A DNA stretch of 64,000 nucleotides from Lathyrus oleraceus (GCF_024323335.1 NC_066580.1:89265391-89329390); one strand, 5' to 3'; positions 24,658 through 36,595 are shown, numbered from the stretch's first letter. Numbers and translations: made by a program. Notes: generated by a model from the sequence alone, not told the origin.

Positions 24658-24735
24658 GACATTGAAAAAAAAAAAAAAAAAAAAAAAAGAATTTGCATCC
24701 CGCTAGATTGAACACCTCACACTGGGGCAATCTAG
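24568..24735 (+). repeat. Three stem modules with changing arms
   Basis: Arms CTAAGT / ACTTAG (24568-24573, 24592-24597), TGGAT / ATCCA (24617-24621, 24640-24644) and CTAGATT / AATCTAG (24703-24709, 24729-24735) each enclose a similar core with CCC...GGG and are followed by GGCAAAA. Two of the three overlap the old integrase tail. A poly(A) run of about 24 bases lies between the second and third. Confidence 0.75.
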
Positions 24736-25299
24736 GCAAAAATTAGGGATTTGGCAAGTAACTGCACCTTGACAAGACTATGCTCTATATATGTCATCCG
24801 TCAGGAATTCTCGATTCGTCGTCGACTGAAGCTCTGAATACATCGAAAATGCAGAATGGTAGAGGAAAGGTCATTATGTTCAATGTAGCCCTCTCCAATA
24901 TATATCACCGATTTCAAACTTGTACAGATCTATGGAGTCTCGCACTTTGCAGACTACCATTCCATCACATCAATTTGAGCTTTTATCCAATTATTTGCAT
25001 TCTTATTTGTTTCAACTCAACAAATGTTTTGCATGTTTTTAATTGATAAAGTATCATTGTTTTCAAAGTAAACAAATTTTTCAAAAAAATTGTTCTTAAA
25101 CAAAGTGAACGTTCACAATGATGGAAGGATACTTAGGAGACCCACAGTGCTCTCCCGGGGGTGGTATGATTACCAACAGGTAAGACAATTGTTCGTATCT
25201 CGAGCATGACTGTATCTTTGTCCTGCAGAACCTCGTATGGTCTCTCCTCAGTGAATTTGCCCGATGCAGTGTCGTTTGAAGTTGTTCATCTTCATGTTC
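24736..25299 (+). other. Ogre-like 3' noncoding region, proximal
   Basis: No recognisable coding or repeat is seen. This is ordinary noncoding tail between integrase and the repeat arrays. Confidence 0.5.
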
Positions 25300-26170
25300 C
25301 CGGCAGTACATATTCTTCCTCCAAATCCCTGTTAGCCCTATCGTGGGACATCCCCAGCAAGTTTGCTGTTTCGGACATTATTGTGGGGCAGCTCCCCTAG
25401 CAGAGTGTTTACTGAAGACTTCAACTTTCGCCTCTCCAGCAGAGCAGTCTTCCTCTCTCCCCCAACGTGGGTGTTTTTCTTTGAAGATTCAGTACCTGGT
25501 GGATCGACATCCCCGTAATCCGACATTCCCTCAGATAGATCCCCCTAGTGGAGTTTATCTGTAGACCGTTGGTGTGTTCCCCAACAATTGGTTTTGTGAT
25601 ACTATCATCTCCAGTGTGGCCGTGAGTGCTTATCCCAAGCAGGTTTGTGGGAATTCATCTCCAGTATGATATGACGTGCTATCATCCTCGACAGAGTTGT
25701 TACTCTCACTGCTACGGTTGTTGTTCTCTCCACCAGGATCGTTCTCCTCAGCAGAATGGTGTTGGTTTTTTTTTCCTCAGCAAGTTCCCCGAGTGGAGCG
25801 GGTCTCATGAAATACATCTCCAAGCAGTGATTCTCCTACATATGGATTGGTTGGGTCGTCCCTAATGGAGTAGCATTTATTTCTCCAGCAGAGTTCATCC
25901 TACCAGTGGATTGGACGAGTTTCTGTAGCAGACTGGTATCTGCATCCCCAGCTGAGTTGATTCTACCTATGGACTGCATGGGTTATCCCCAGCGAAGTAA
26001 CAGATATTCTCCAAGCAGGGTTTATCCTACCTGAAGATTGGTTGAGTCTTCCTCCCAGAGAAGTCGCTTTACCATTCCCCAAGCAGAGTTCTCCGCAGAA
26101 TATTTCCCCAAGAAGAGTCTCCCCACAGAGTCAGAGTATCTGATCATTTCGGCTCCCTAGTCAGGGTTCA
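25300..26170 (+). repeat. Degenerate CCAGCAGAGTT-type repeats
   Basis: Short words such as TCCCCAGCA, CTCCAGCAGAGTT, CCCAAGCAGAGTT and CCTACC(A/T)GTGGATTGG recur many times at irregular spacing. The look is of an old, diverged tandem array in the 3' untranslated region. Confidence 0.6.
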
Positions 26171-26540
26171 TTTGCATTTTGCATGTAGTAATCATTGCAT
26201 CCTCAAAAATTGCGTAGCATTCCCATCCAATATGGAGCATTACGCCATAGAAAAATTCAAACATATGCATTCATGTGTTAACTTCACCAGACCGTATCCC
26301 CGGCAGAGGCGGATCATTTCATTCAACATCAGCACAGCAAGACTGCTACAGTTGCTCTTGACAGCATTCAGAATTGTTTATTCCCCACAGAGGTTTATTT
26401 CCTCACCCGATGGTGACAGAAAGTTTGTTTCTCCTCAGTAAGACCCCCAGCAAGTGGTCAACCTTGCCTTGACATATCTCAGATGTCGTTCTTGTGATAC
26501 CAGTAAGTGTCATGCCAGCACCCGCGTGTGCTTCTTCATT

Positions 26541-27737
26541 TGGTGTCGGTAAACACCATTGTTTCGGTGTCGGTAAACATCGAGTATTTTCTCCAGTCAT
26601 CAGTAAATGTCTGGTCATCATTTTTGGTGTCGGTAAACACCATTATTTCGGTGTCTGTAAACATCGGTATTCTCCCCAGTCATCAGTAAATGTCTGGTCA
26701 TCATTCTTGGTGTCGGTAAACACCATTGTTTCGGTGTCTGTAAACATCGAGTATTCTCTCCAGTCATCAGTAAATGTCTGGTCATCATTCTTGGTGTCGG
26801 TAAACACCATTGTTTCGGTGTCTGTAAACATCGAGTCTCACTCCAGTCATCGGTAAATGTCTGGTCATTTTTGATATCGGTAAACATCATCTTTCGATGT
26901 CGGTAAACATCGAGTCTTTTCCTCAGTCATCGGTAAATGTCTGATAATTCCCAGCTAGCAATCCCCAGTAGAGTCATCTGTAAATGTCCTATCTGGTTTC
27001 CAGTTGCGAATATTTGTTTGTATCTCCCCAATTAATTTCTCATTCCCAGTCATCGGTAAATGTCTGGTCATTTCTTTTGATGTCGGTAAACATCATCTTT
27101 CGATGTCGGTAAACATCGAGTCTCATCCCAGTCATCGGTAAATGTCTGGTCAATAAAATCAAAATCCCTAGAAGTCGTCGGTAAACGTCTTATCTGATTA
27201 CACCACAAAGATTTTGTTCCTCCCCAAGTGGAGATGCCATCGGTAAATGGCCCAGTTTTCTTCGATATCGGTAAATATCGAATTCCCAGTTGCAGCATGC
27301 CATCGGTAAATGGTCTTGCTAGGGTTGACATCGGTAAATGTCGAGTTTCTTTAAAGCCACCATCGGTAAATGGTCTGGTTTCCTTTCTACATCAAATCTG
27401 TTTCCCAGCAGCCATCGGTAAATGGTCTGGCTGAAGTTGATATCGGTAAATATCAAGTTCTAACCATCGGTAAATGGTTTTGCTTTTCAAAATCTGTTTC
27501 CCAGCAGCCATCGGTAAATGGTCCTGCTGAAGTTGATATCGGTAAATATCAAGGTTCCAGTTCTAACCATCGGTAAATGGTTTTGTTTTTTCGGAAGTTT
27601 GTTTTCCCCAGCCGCCATCGGTAAATGGTCGTGTTGAAGTTGATATCGGTAAATATCAAGATTCCAGTTCTTCAACCATCGGTAAATGGTTTCGCTTTTC
27701 TGAAGTTGTCAATTGCAGGCGTCATCGGTAAATGACG
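26541..27737 (+). repeat. Array of about 36 hairpins with constant loop CGGTAA and covarying stems
   Basis: Perfect examples are TGGTGT-CGGTAA-ACACCA (26541-26558), TCGATGT-CGGTAA-ACATCGA (26894-26913), TCGATAT-CGGTAA-ATATCGA (27262-27281), TTGATAT-CGGTAA-ATATCAA (27437-27456), AACCAT-CGGTAA-ATGGTT (27462-27479) and CGTCAT-CGGTAA-ATGACG (27720-27737). Other units have one mismatch or wobble, or loop variants CAGTAA and CTGTAA. Spacing is irregular and the linkers differ. The array lies in the 3' noncoding region, where Ogre elements are known to carry fast-evolving tandem repeats. Confidence 0.9.
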
Positions 27738-27860
27738 TGGTTCCTCTTGTATCATATCCAGTACTGTGCAAATTCTACGGTTCTTTGGTATTCAATCCCT
27801 GTTTACCCTGAAAGTCTGACAGCCGTTGCTATCATCCGTTCGGGTTCCCAGCTGATTGAA

Positions 27861-27870
27861 TAGGGGCAGC
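27861..27870 (+). other. Ogre-like polypurine tract
   Basis: TAGGGGCAGC lies immediately before the 3' LTR start at 27871, the expected place for plus-strand priming. The tract is short and interrupted by C. Confidence 0.65.
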
Positions 27871-30800
27871 TGTAGCACCTCAAATTTGCACCTATCATTA
27901 TGCATACATTTTCATATTAGGTCATAGCATATCATGATCCATTGCATAGCATTTGCATTGTCCCTCAGTTGCCTCAAGAGCAAGCAATCAAGAATCAGGT
28001 CAAACTAATCTCCTGATCAGTCAACCAAGCAAGCAAAGGAATTTCTCATTGAACCAAGGCCTTGGGGTTTGTCCAACAAGTTCACATGGCTTGGAGGTCT
28101 ATTTGAAGTATTTTGGTCAAGGGTTGAAGGCTCAGAAGTCAGCAGCTCATACACAGGCAGTCAAAAACCCTAAAAAAGTCAACTGTCAGTCAAAGCAGTG
28201 GATGGTGGTCATTCTTGTGGAATTTGGGCACCATGATCAATAATCAAGAGTTCATGCAACTTGGGACATCATTTGAATTCAAGTCCTCAAGGAATTAGGG
28301 TTTGGAAGTCATCAGTCAATGCATAATCAGTCAGAAACCCTAAAAGTCAACTGTTGGTCAACTGTCCATTTAATCAGTGATTGGATGATTGGAATTGGTT
28401 TGTGAGAGTTCATTCATGGCCAAATAGTCATCATATATCATGCCAAACACCATCATGGAAGAATTTGAAGCCAGATCATAAATTTCCCAAAATGGAAACT
28501 GGGCCTGTAACTGAAACCTGCCATAAATGGAAAGTCTTGATCCTCAAACTTACATTTTGATACAAGCCTCAAATGAATTTTTGCCCAACATGAAAGTTGA
28601 AGATCTTGTTCTCCCATTTCCAAAAAGTCCTAGAACTCTCAATTCCCATGTGTGGTTGGCAAGTTATGATCGAATCGATTTCAGAAAATCTTGAACTTCA
28701 AAGGGCCATATCTCTCAAACCGTTTGGCCAATTTTGGTGGGGTTTTTTCCTACAAGTCACATTTGATCCCCTCTTTCCAAAAATATAAATTTCATGAGCC
28801 AAAACTTCACCAATCAAAATGGCATATTTTGACATTTCTCATTTAAATGTAAGTTTGACCAAGAGTTGACTTTTTGATTTAAACATTTTTTCAACATTTG
28901 GCCAATTGGGACAGCTCAGAAATATCATTTTAAGTGTGTTTGCAAGCTCAATTATGCAGTACATGAAGCCATTCTTCAACTTGCTTGAAATTTGGATAAA
29001 AGTACAATTACACCATGCCATCCATACTTGCATTTTAGCCATGCCTTGTACTCATCAAAACAGAGTTTTTAGAGGCCATTCTCTGTCATTTAGAGCCTCA
29101 TTTTGCAGCCAAAAATCAGCAAAAACCAAGGCCATGCTTGTTTGCTTGGAATTGGGAAGAAAAAGGACAAAATGTAACCAACACATCCCATAAGCCATGT
29201 TGTTACCACAAGACAGCAGGAACTTGATCTTTTTCTGTCAAAACAATTCTAAGAGCAGCCATCACACAAAAAACAAAAATTGACTCATGCTCAAAAAACC
29301 ACTTTGGCCATTACAAACAATACAAAGAAACAGTAAATGATACATTCATTTTTCTGTCATGAAAAAGCCAATAGCAACAACTAACCACCTCCAACTGCAG
29401 CAAAAGACCAACAGACTTTCCATTCTCTAAAACACTTCATTCTTGGCCAAGATTCATCTGTCTAAACTCAAGCAGCACCAAACCTTGCCTTGCATTTTTC
29501 TGTCAAAACCTGGTCCAAAATACCAAAAGAACAAAATCTGGCAAAATCACATAGAACAGCACATTGGCCATTCCCATTTTCCTGTCAACAAAAGGCAGTG
29601 GCAGCCACAAACCAACCATACCTTGTACATGTTCCTGCTGTCCTTTTTTGGAATGGCAATGGCCTGACCACAACTACATAACAGAACACATTCATTGAGA
29701 CAGGGTTGGCATTTTGTTTGCAATTTCGGTCAAAAGGATAAACCTTGCCCTCACTTTGCTGTCAAAAAACATAACAAACTAAGGCTGGCTTAAAAAAGAT
29801 CCGGTATCATTTTCCTACCATTGGTAGACAACAGCATCCATCAGAAAAGGGATTGGCATATGGAAATTGATTTTGCTCACTAACCCTGCCATGAAAAACC
29901 AGTAGCAGAGCCAACCTTACCTTGCCTTGCTAACATGACATAAAACCTGCTAACCAACAAAACCTTGTATTCTCAAAACTCTTCTTGCACTTCTTCAAGA
30001 CCTATTCAAAAAAAAACACCAAGTGAAATAACCTAGCCTGGCCCTGCTCAACCCAACGTTTCCTCACCATTTTCTGCCCCCAAACTAGCAGCATCAAACA
30101 CAATCAAACATATTGCAGAAAAAAGCACTGATCCAAAGAACTGTTTTTTTTGGCCTTGCTTTGCATTTTCCACTTTTCTGCCCAGGCTTCCAAGGTAACC
30201 TAACTCTGGCCTGGCTTTAAACAAGGAACATCAAACAACTACATTTCCTGTCAAACCCTGCAGTAGCAGACCAACAAAAGCCCCTCCCACTTGCATTTAC
30301 CAAAACCAAAACCAACTTCATACACTCTCTCAAATCACCTTGCTGCTTTGGCATTCCAAATCTCTCAGTCCAAACTCACCATGAACCAAACTTAGACCTG
30401 GCATTGTTATGTCACCATCATTTTCATCATGTTAAACCAACCAAACCAGTAGAACTTCATGGATGCACACTCACTCCAAAACCTCACCTGGCCATTTTGC
30501 TTTGCATTTCAAAAATCCTGTCACCACATCCAAACAGAAAAACCAAGAAAACTTCACTGATGCAAATCACCTATCCACTTTGCTTTTGGCATTTTACCAA
30601 ACCAGTCCAAAACATCAAAGTTGAACATTGAAAGCCTCCACAAGTCAAAGGATTTTTCATCCATTCATCATCAGGAGGGCCATTGAGCAACTGTCTCACT
30701 TCAGTAACATCAAACAACTCCAAGAACACAATTGCCCTTCAAAATAGGTATGGATTTCGACCCTCCCCTTTTGTCAAATTGATATATGATTTTAAAAGGT

Positions 30801-33800
30801 CCTTCTATGCTGAGCATCATGATGTCCCTATTTTTGAAAATGGTTGTGTGTGCATGAAGTTGTTTGGAAAACAAGTTTGGTTTTGAAAGTTGTTTTTGCT
30901 CGATTCTTGACTTGTGTAGTGTTTTAATGAAAATCAATGGTAGATTCTTGTTTGCCACTGCTTGCTGATCATTTCCATGTATACAATTTTGATTTCTGGG
31001 CAAGATTGTGAAATCATGATTTTTGGACATGAACCCTAATCCCCAATTGTATTTTTCCAGAATTTTCTGTCCCATTTCTCACGTGCATGGTTTTTTCCCC
31101 CAACAACCAATAGAAACATTCCAATCCTTGCCCAAAACGACTGTGTTTTGATTAGTGGATTCCAATATTACCCAAATGCCATTCTTTCAATGTTAATTTC
31201 AATAATTATTTCATTTTTGATGCCCATCTTGTAAAAAATCATAACTTGCTCATTCTTGATCCAAATTCAATGGGATTTTTTGTGTTGTGTTCATCATGAT
31301 CTCTACTTTTTTATCATTATTTTTCCAGAATTTTTGGATGAGTGGTTTTTAAATGGCCTTAGGGTTTGGGACATGTGACCAAATTTTGTGCACTTTGCCA
31401 AATCATTTGTGAAATGGTGATACTTTATCCAATGGCTCCCAAATTTTTTGTGTTTAAACTAGACACACTCATGGTGATTTTGGTGTAGAGTTTGTGAATT
31501 TATCATTTGTGGTTTGTGAGTTATGATTTTTTGAATTAGGGTGTGACAATTTGTGTCACACCATTGATGACCAACTTCATGATTTTCATTGCCATGCTTC
31601 TTGGCCTCCAAATGACTTGATTTTTTGCATGAGCTTACTCTTGAATGTCTAGTTGACTTGTGAATTTTCTTGGATTTATTTGAACTATTTTCCATTTGTT
31701 TGAGATTTTCCTTCCCTGCCTAGTCAAATGTTGACTTTGTGTGACACATGTTCCCATTTCATTTGTGAAATTCTCATACTTTATTAGATGGACATGAAAT
31801 TTTACATGAGATAACTAGACATCCTCATCTTTGCCATGGCTTTAGTCCCATTCATTTATTATACACCATTCTTGACTTATGATTTTTCTAAGTTGATGCA
31901 TGTTTGGTTGACTTCATTGAGCATGTTCAAAATTGCCTTGCCTTTCTGATTTTCATTGACTGCCTTCCACTTGTCCAAATGGGATGAAATTTGACATGCT
32001 TACCATGCTATGTGTTAGGGTTGATCATGATTTATTTGGTGATTTTTGAAAAATGTTTAGATTGCTTTTGAGTTAAGTCTTGCTGTTGACTTCTGTGAGC
32101 TTCTGTTTGCCATACTTTGACCTAAATGGTTCATGAAATGATGATGATGATTGATATGAATGTGAACCCAATTGGTTGTGTTTCTTGAATGTTTAAACTT
32201 GACTTTGATTGGATATCCCTTGCTGTCTTGACTTTCTCATTCACTTTTGACCCTAGGCTTGCCCTAGTGATCCTGGTACTCACTTTTGAGCTTATGTTTT
32301 CAGGTTGACCACCAAATGGCCATTGTGACCAATTCTTTTTGATTGAGCTTGCTCAAATATCATTGTCTAACCTTGTGTGTTTTGTAGGGGGCTTGGCTCA
32401 CATGCCTTAAGCCTTGTGCCTTGCACATCCATGTGCCTCCAATTGACTGTTGGTGCTTGTTTTTGTTTGTTTTGTTTGAAGTTGCATACTAACATCTGCT
32501 TGACTGTTTCAGGTGCTTTAGTTGCTTAATTCCTTGTGAACTTTTTGCTTTGCTTTGCTTGTATAAGCAATTTGCATTGAGGTATGTCTCTTCTACTTCA
32601 TGTAGTCTGGAAGACCTGGCCTGTTACTTGGCCAGGCAACTGTCTGAAGTCCTCCTTAAGAGGCAATGTTTGTGGGTGTTTACTTTTGTCCTTGCATAGA
32701 GTCAAAGACCTCCTAAGTGAAGAGGCAATTGGTGGAAGGTAGGGATATGCAATCTATCCCCCACTATTCAGTGTGTCATTTGCTTTGCTCACACCACTGT
32801 GTTGATGCATTGCAGATACAAACCCAAGATCTTGTACAATTGTACAGTTGAGTCAGTTTCAAATGTGTAGAAGGGTTCCCACTTTCTGAACCCACACATT
32901 CTTGTCTTGAGCTCTCCCAGGCCAGGGATAAGAGCTGTGAGGTCTCATCCTCACTTCATCCTTTCATCTGCTTCACCTTATCCCCTCAATGCCAAGGTTA
33001 AGAGCAACACTCACCCCATTCCAGAGGTTTGTTTGTTGAGGTTGATATGACCCCTTGACTAAAACCTAACCCTTGTTTGAGCCACTTGCTTGTGTATAGT
33101 GTGTGTTATCTATGCTTGTAGGATAGTTTGACTTGCTTCCTGTGCAAGTTAGGATAGTTTGACTTGCTTCCTGTGCAAGTTAGGATAGTTTGACTTGCTT
33201 CCTGTGCAAGTTAGGATAGTTTGACTTGCTTCCTGTGCAAGATAGGATAGTTTGACTTGCTTCCTGTGCAAGTTAGGATAGTTTGACTTGCTTCCTGTGC
33301 AAGTTAGGATAGTTTGACTTGCTTCCTGTGCAAGTTAGGATAGTTTGACTTGCTTCCTGTGCAAGATAGGATTGTTTGACTTGCTTCCCGTGCAAGTTAG
33401 GATAGTTTGACTTGCTTCCTGTGCAAGTTAGGATTAGTTTAGACTTGCTTCCTGTGCAAGTTAGGTTTTGCTTGGCTTGCTTCCTGTGCAAGTTAAGTAT
33501 GTGTGGCTTGCTCCCTGTGTGAGCCATACTTAGGATAGGTTGGCCCTTGTGCCATTTAGCTAGAAACCTTAACTTAGGGATGAATTTGCATGATAACATC
33601 TAGGCTCGAGTCGTAGTCTCCCTAGTTGTGTCTCCCTCTGTTATCTGGTTAGGCTAGCCCTTTATCCCTGCGTAGGGGAACTACATCGCCCTGATCTTCA
33701 TACCAGATGAAGTATGTAGGCAGGAGATTGAGCTGATCTCTCCGGGCGCCCTTTTTCTTTTTCCACCTTTGTGTCTTAACCACCCTTGTGTGTGTTTAGG

Positions 33801-34483
33801 TTCGGATGCTGATGTAAGCCCAGTGATTGGCATTCAGGCTCCGTGTTTGCCTTCTTTGTGTGTGTTTAGGTTCGGATGCTGATGTAAGCCCAGTGATTGG
33901 CATTCAGGCTCCATGTTTGCTTTCTTGTGTGTGTTGGTTCGGATGCTGATGTAAGTCCAGAGATTGGCAGTCGGGCTCCACGTTTGCCTGTGTCTTGTTT
34001 TGTTTGTGTGCGTGTCAGCCGAGCTACGAATGCTCTGATTCTTCTCTCGTCCGAGAAGATACGTATGCATAGGATGCGATATCCTAGCGAGCATGTGTCG
34101 TTTCCCCAGTCCGAACTACTTCGACTCTGATGTCTATGCCTGATAGACTAAGTAGGCCCAGGATGCGACATCCTGCCGAGTCCGTTTCAGTCTGTTTCCT
34201 TGTGTCTCTTTCAGCCAGTGTGTGTGTGAGTGTGAGCAGCATTTTAGCAACCAATTTTCCTTCCTTTTGTGCGTGGATCCCGTAGAGTACTACGGATGCG
34301 TAGGGGTGCTAATACCTTCCCTTCGCATAACCGACTCCCGAACCCATTCTCTTTGGTCGCGAGACCATGTTCTTTTCCTAGGTTTACTCTGAGCGTTTCC
34401 TTTCCCTCTTTTGGGATAAATAACGCACGGTGGCGGCTCTGTTGTTTCTTTCTTTTCCCGCCGGTTTTTCGCGTGATGCGACA
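27871..34483 (+). repeat. Ogre-like 3' LTR (6613 bp)
   Basis: It is the direct repeat of 15091-21579. It is 124 bp longer, exactly four 31-bp units. It ends GCGACA followed by the TSD GTGCC. Confidence 0.95.
33121..33534 (+). repeat. 31-bp tandem hairpin array in the 3' LTR
   Basis: This is the same array as at 20341-20630 but with four additional units (about thirteen). Confidence 0.9.
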
Positions 34484-34488
34484 GTGCC

Positions 34489-36285
34489 TAAGACATAATC
34501 TATGCTCAATAGTATCAGACAATTCTTCAAATACAGCCACAAGTCCCTGATACAAAATAGAAATTTTTTCAACATTTAGAGAATAGAATAATTTGCAACA
34601 GAAAGATAGAGTTAAATACATACCTTCTGTTGATCAGAGATAAATACATATCTTCTATCCTGACCAATGTCCTCCATTAGTAGTTGTATAAACCATCTCC
34701 AACTCTCCTTTGTTTCATTTTCAACCACACCAAATGCCAAAGGGAAGTATTGATCATTACCATCCCTGCCTACAGCAATAAGTAACTGTCCACCATACTT
34801 GGTCTTTAAGTGACATCCATCAACCCCCACAAATGGTCTGCATCCATGAATAAAGCCTTTCTTACAGCCATCAAAACAGAAATAAAATGACCCAAACCTT
34901 GGTTGTATGGATGGACTAGGTCTTTCTACATTTATCTTCACAGTGTTGCCATGGTTTACCCTTCTTAGTTCTTCTGCATACCTCCAAATGGAAGCATACT
35001 GATTGTCAGCATCACCTTCAATTATCTTCTTGGCAATTAGCTTAGCCCTCCATGCTTTTGCAACAGTAATACCCACAGAATATGTTTGCCTCATATCTTG
35101 GATGATGTCTCTTATCCTGACTGTATCAGAAGTTTGCATCCTCTTTACCACATGCTTGGCCACCCACTTTGAGCTAGCAGACTTGTTGCTCAAAACCCTA
35201 GCACATGTGTGCTTATGTACAAGTGTTTTTATAGCAAAAGTCTCCTTGTGGCCCACCTTAGAGCATAAGACTAAAAACCCACATTTATGCTTACACACCA
35301 CCCTTACCCTATCTCCCTCATTTTTCACAAAAGAAATTTCCCTCCCATTAAGCACTGACCACTCACGGATAGCTGCCCTAAAGTCATCAAGTGTGTTGAA
35401 TTCCATACCCCACTTGAATATAAAGTCTTTGTTTAGATGCTCTTTCCTAAACCTAGCATACTTGGGCCTTTCTTCATCACAAGAATCATTTGGGTCAGAA
35501 CTATTCAACTCATCACTATAGTATACATCATCTGAATCCATACTCTTATTGGGCTCCTCCATACTGTTATTGGGCTCCCACCTAATAGGCTTAGTAACAT
35601 CTATTCCTTCAAAATCATCAAAGTAAGCAGTAGCTCTTTCATCTTCACTGTCATCTAACCCCTCTACCTTCTCCTCATCTAACCCATCAATTCCATTATC
35701 AGGGGGGTGGTCATCATCATTCACACATTTAGGTTCCCTATCAGCAGGGTCCATGTTCCCAGTACTATGTTCAACATACAAATCTCCTTTCACATTCATT
35801 GCACTAAAGTATAGAGCAAAATCATCAACAGCATCATCTTTCCTAATCAGAAAAAAACCATCTTGAATTTCTAAAACTTTTGTCCATACCCTAACACAAT
35901 CAGCCTTATACCCTAACCTACTCAACAACTTCTCAATGTTATCCATGTTCCAATTTGAAACATGTATCCCATTAACTGTCGTATCCGTACCCCCTCTGTA
36001 TATAATTTCTTCTTCAAAAACCCTGTAAAATTCACCCCCATGGTGGAGTGTAACACTAAAGTGTTGTGAATCCTGTCAATATATTATACCCACATGTCAA
36101 AGATTGTTGATTTCAAAATTTTACCCTACGACATTGATGAACTTCAAATTTTTACTAACCTCGGACTTTGGACACTTCACTGAGCTCGTCTTCACTGAGC
36201 TGGATCGCTTCTTCGTATTCGCTGAGGTTGTCTTCATCTTCGTCTTCACTGCGGTCGTCTTTCTCGTTTGCTTCGTTCCCTGCAT
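34489..36285 (-). pseudogene. mudrA-type transposase, 5' part (split by the Ogre-like element)
   Basis: The model is exon 1 36285-36160 (42 codons, basic), intron 36159-36073, exon 2 36072-34624 (483 codons), intron 34623-34547 and the start of exon 3 at 34546. Junctions are GAG|GTTAGT, GACAG|GAT, AAG|GTATGT and ATCAG|GGA, all in frame. Exon 2 has an acidic N-terminal region, the MuDR DNA-binding domain (FRAAIREWSVLNGR, then Cys/His residues to HKHTC) and the first catalytic Asp in FVGVDGCHLK. The second is in FISDQQKGL across the intron. With the other part at 13587-15090 the chain would be about 1000 residues. The Ogre-like element cuts it after LCLRH, so this copy is inactive. Confidence 0.88.
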
Positions 36286-36448
36286 TCTTCTTCTTCGTCT
36301 TCGTCTTCCCTTGGAAATTTCGTCTTCGTCTTCCCTGCTATGTTCAGAACCCTAATTTTCTAAGGGGGTATTTGAAATTAAAAAGTGTAAAATGACACAT
36401 AATCACTTTAACAAAATTAAAAATATGCCAGGTGTAGGACCTCTTATT

Positions 36449-36586
36449 AGATTCCATGCCACCTGGATATTAGGGGGTTCTATGAAGGAATCTACATAAC
36501 ATAAGGGGGGGTTTACAAAAAATATTTTTACAGGGGGGTAATCCTAAACTCGCTAACATTACAGGGGGGAAAAGTGTATTTAACCC
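36449..36586 (-). repeat. MULE right terminal inverted repeat
   Basis: It is the inverted partner of 12059-12196. It lies 164 bp from the inferred transposase start, so the promoter is probably in or next to it. Confidence 0.95.
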
Positions 36587-36595
36587 TAAAATAAA

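Larger units (their letters stand above)
15091..34483 (+). mobile_element. Non-autonomous Ogre-like (Tat lineage) LTR retrotransposon, 19.4 kb
   Basis: The ends are TGTAGCACC...GATGCGACA with 5-bp duplications GTGCC at 15086-15090 and 34484-34488. LTRs of 6489 and 6613 bp flank an internal region of only 6.3 kb. The primer site (TGGCGACTCTACTGGGGAT), the gag C-terminal knuckle, the segment preceding RT and the integrase tail are all Ogre/Tat-like. The protease, RT, RNase H and integrase core are gone, so it must have been mobilised in trans. I count about 11 point differences between LTRs outside the 31-bp array, roughly 0.2%, so the insertion is recent. It disrupts the MULE transposase. Confidence 0.93.
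12059..36586. mobile_element. Mutator-like element (MULE) with two convergent genes
   Basis: The ends are 138-bp inverted repeats starting GGGTTAAATACACTTT, flanked by perfect 9-bp duplications TAAAATAAA at 12050-12058 and 36587-36595, the Mutator hallmark. Without the Ogre-like insertion the element would be about 5.1 kb. It carries a GRF zinc-finger gene reading inward from the left end and a mudrA-type transposase reading inward from the right end. The layout is that of maize MuDR, where both genes start from the terminal repeats. It is inserted in the Athila 3' noncoding tail. Confidence 0.95.

Noticed and set aside
26541..27737. Spaced short repeats resembling a CRISPR array
   Set aside because: Spacing is irregular, the repeats vary in their arms, no cas-like genes exist, and the context is a plant retrotransposon.
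35003..35521. 172-residue plus-strand frame
   Set aside because: Antisense to transposase exon 2, whose minus-strand reading has clear domains.
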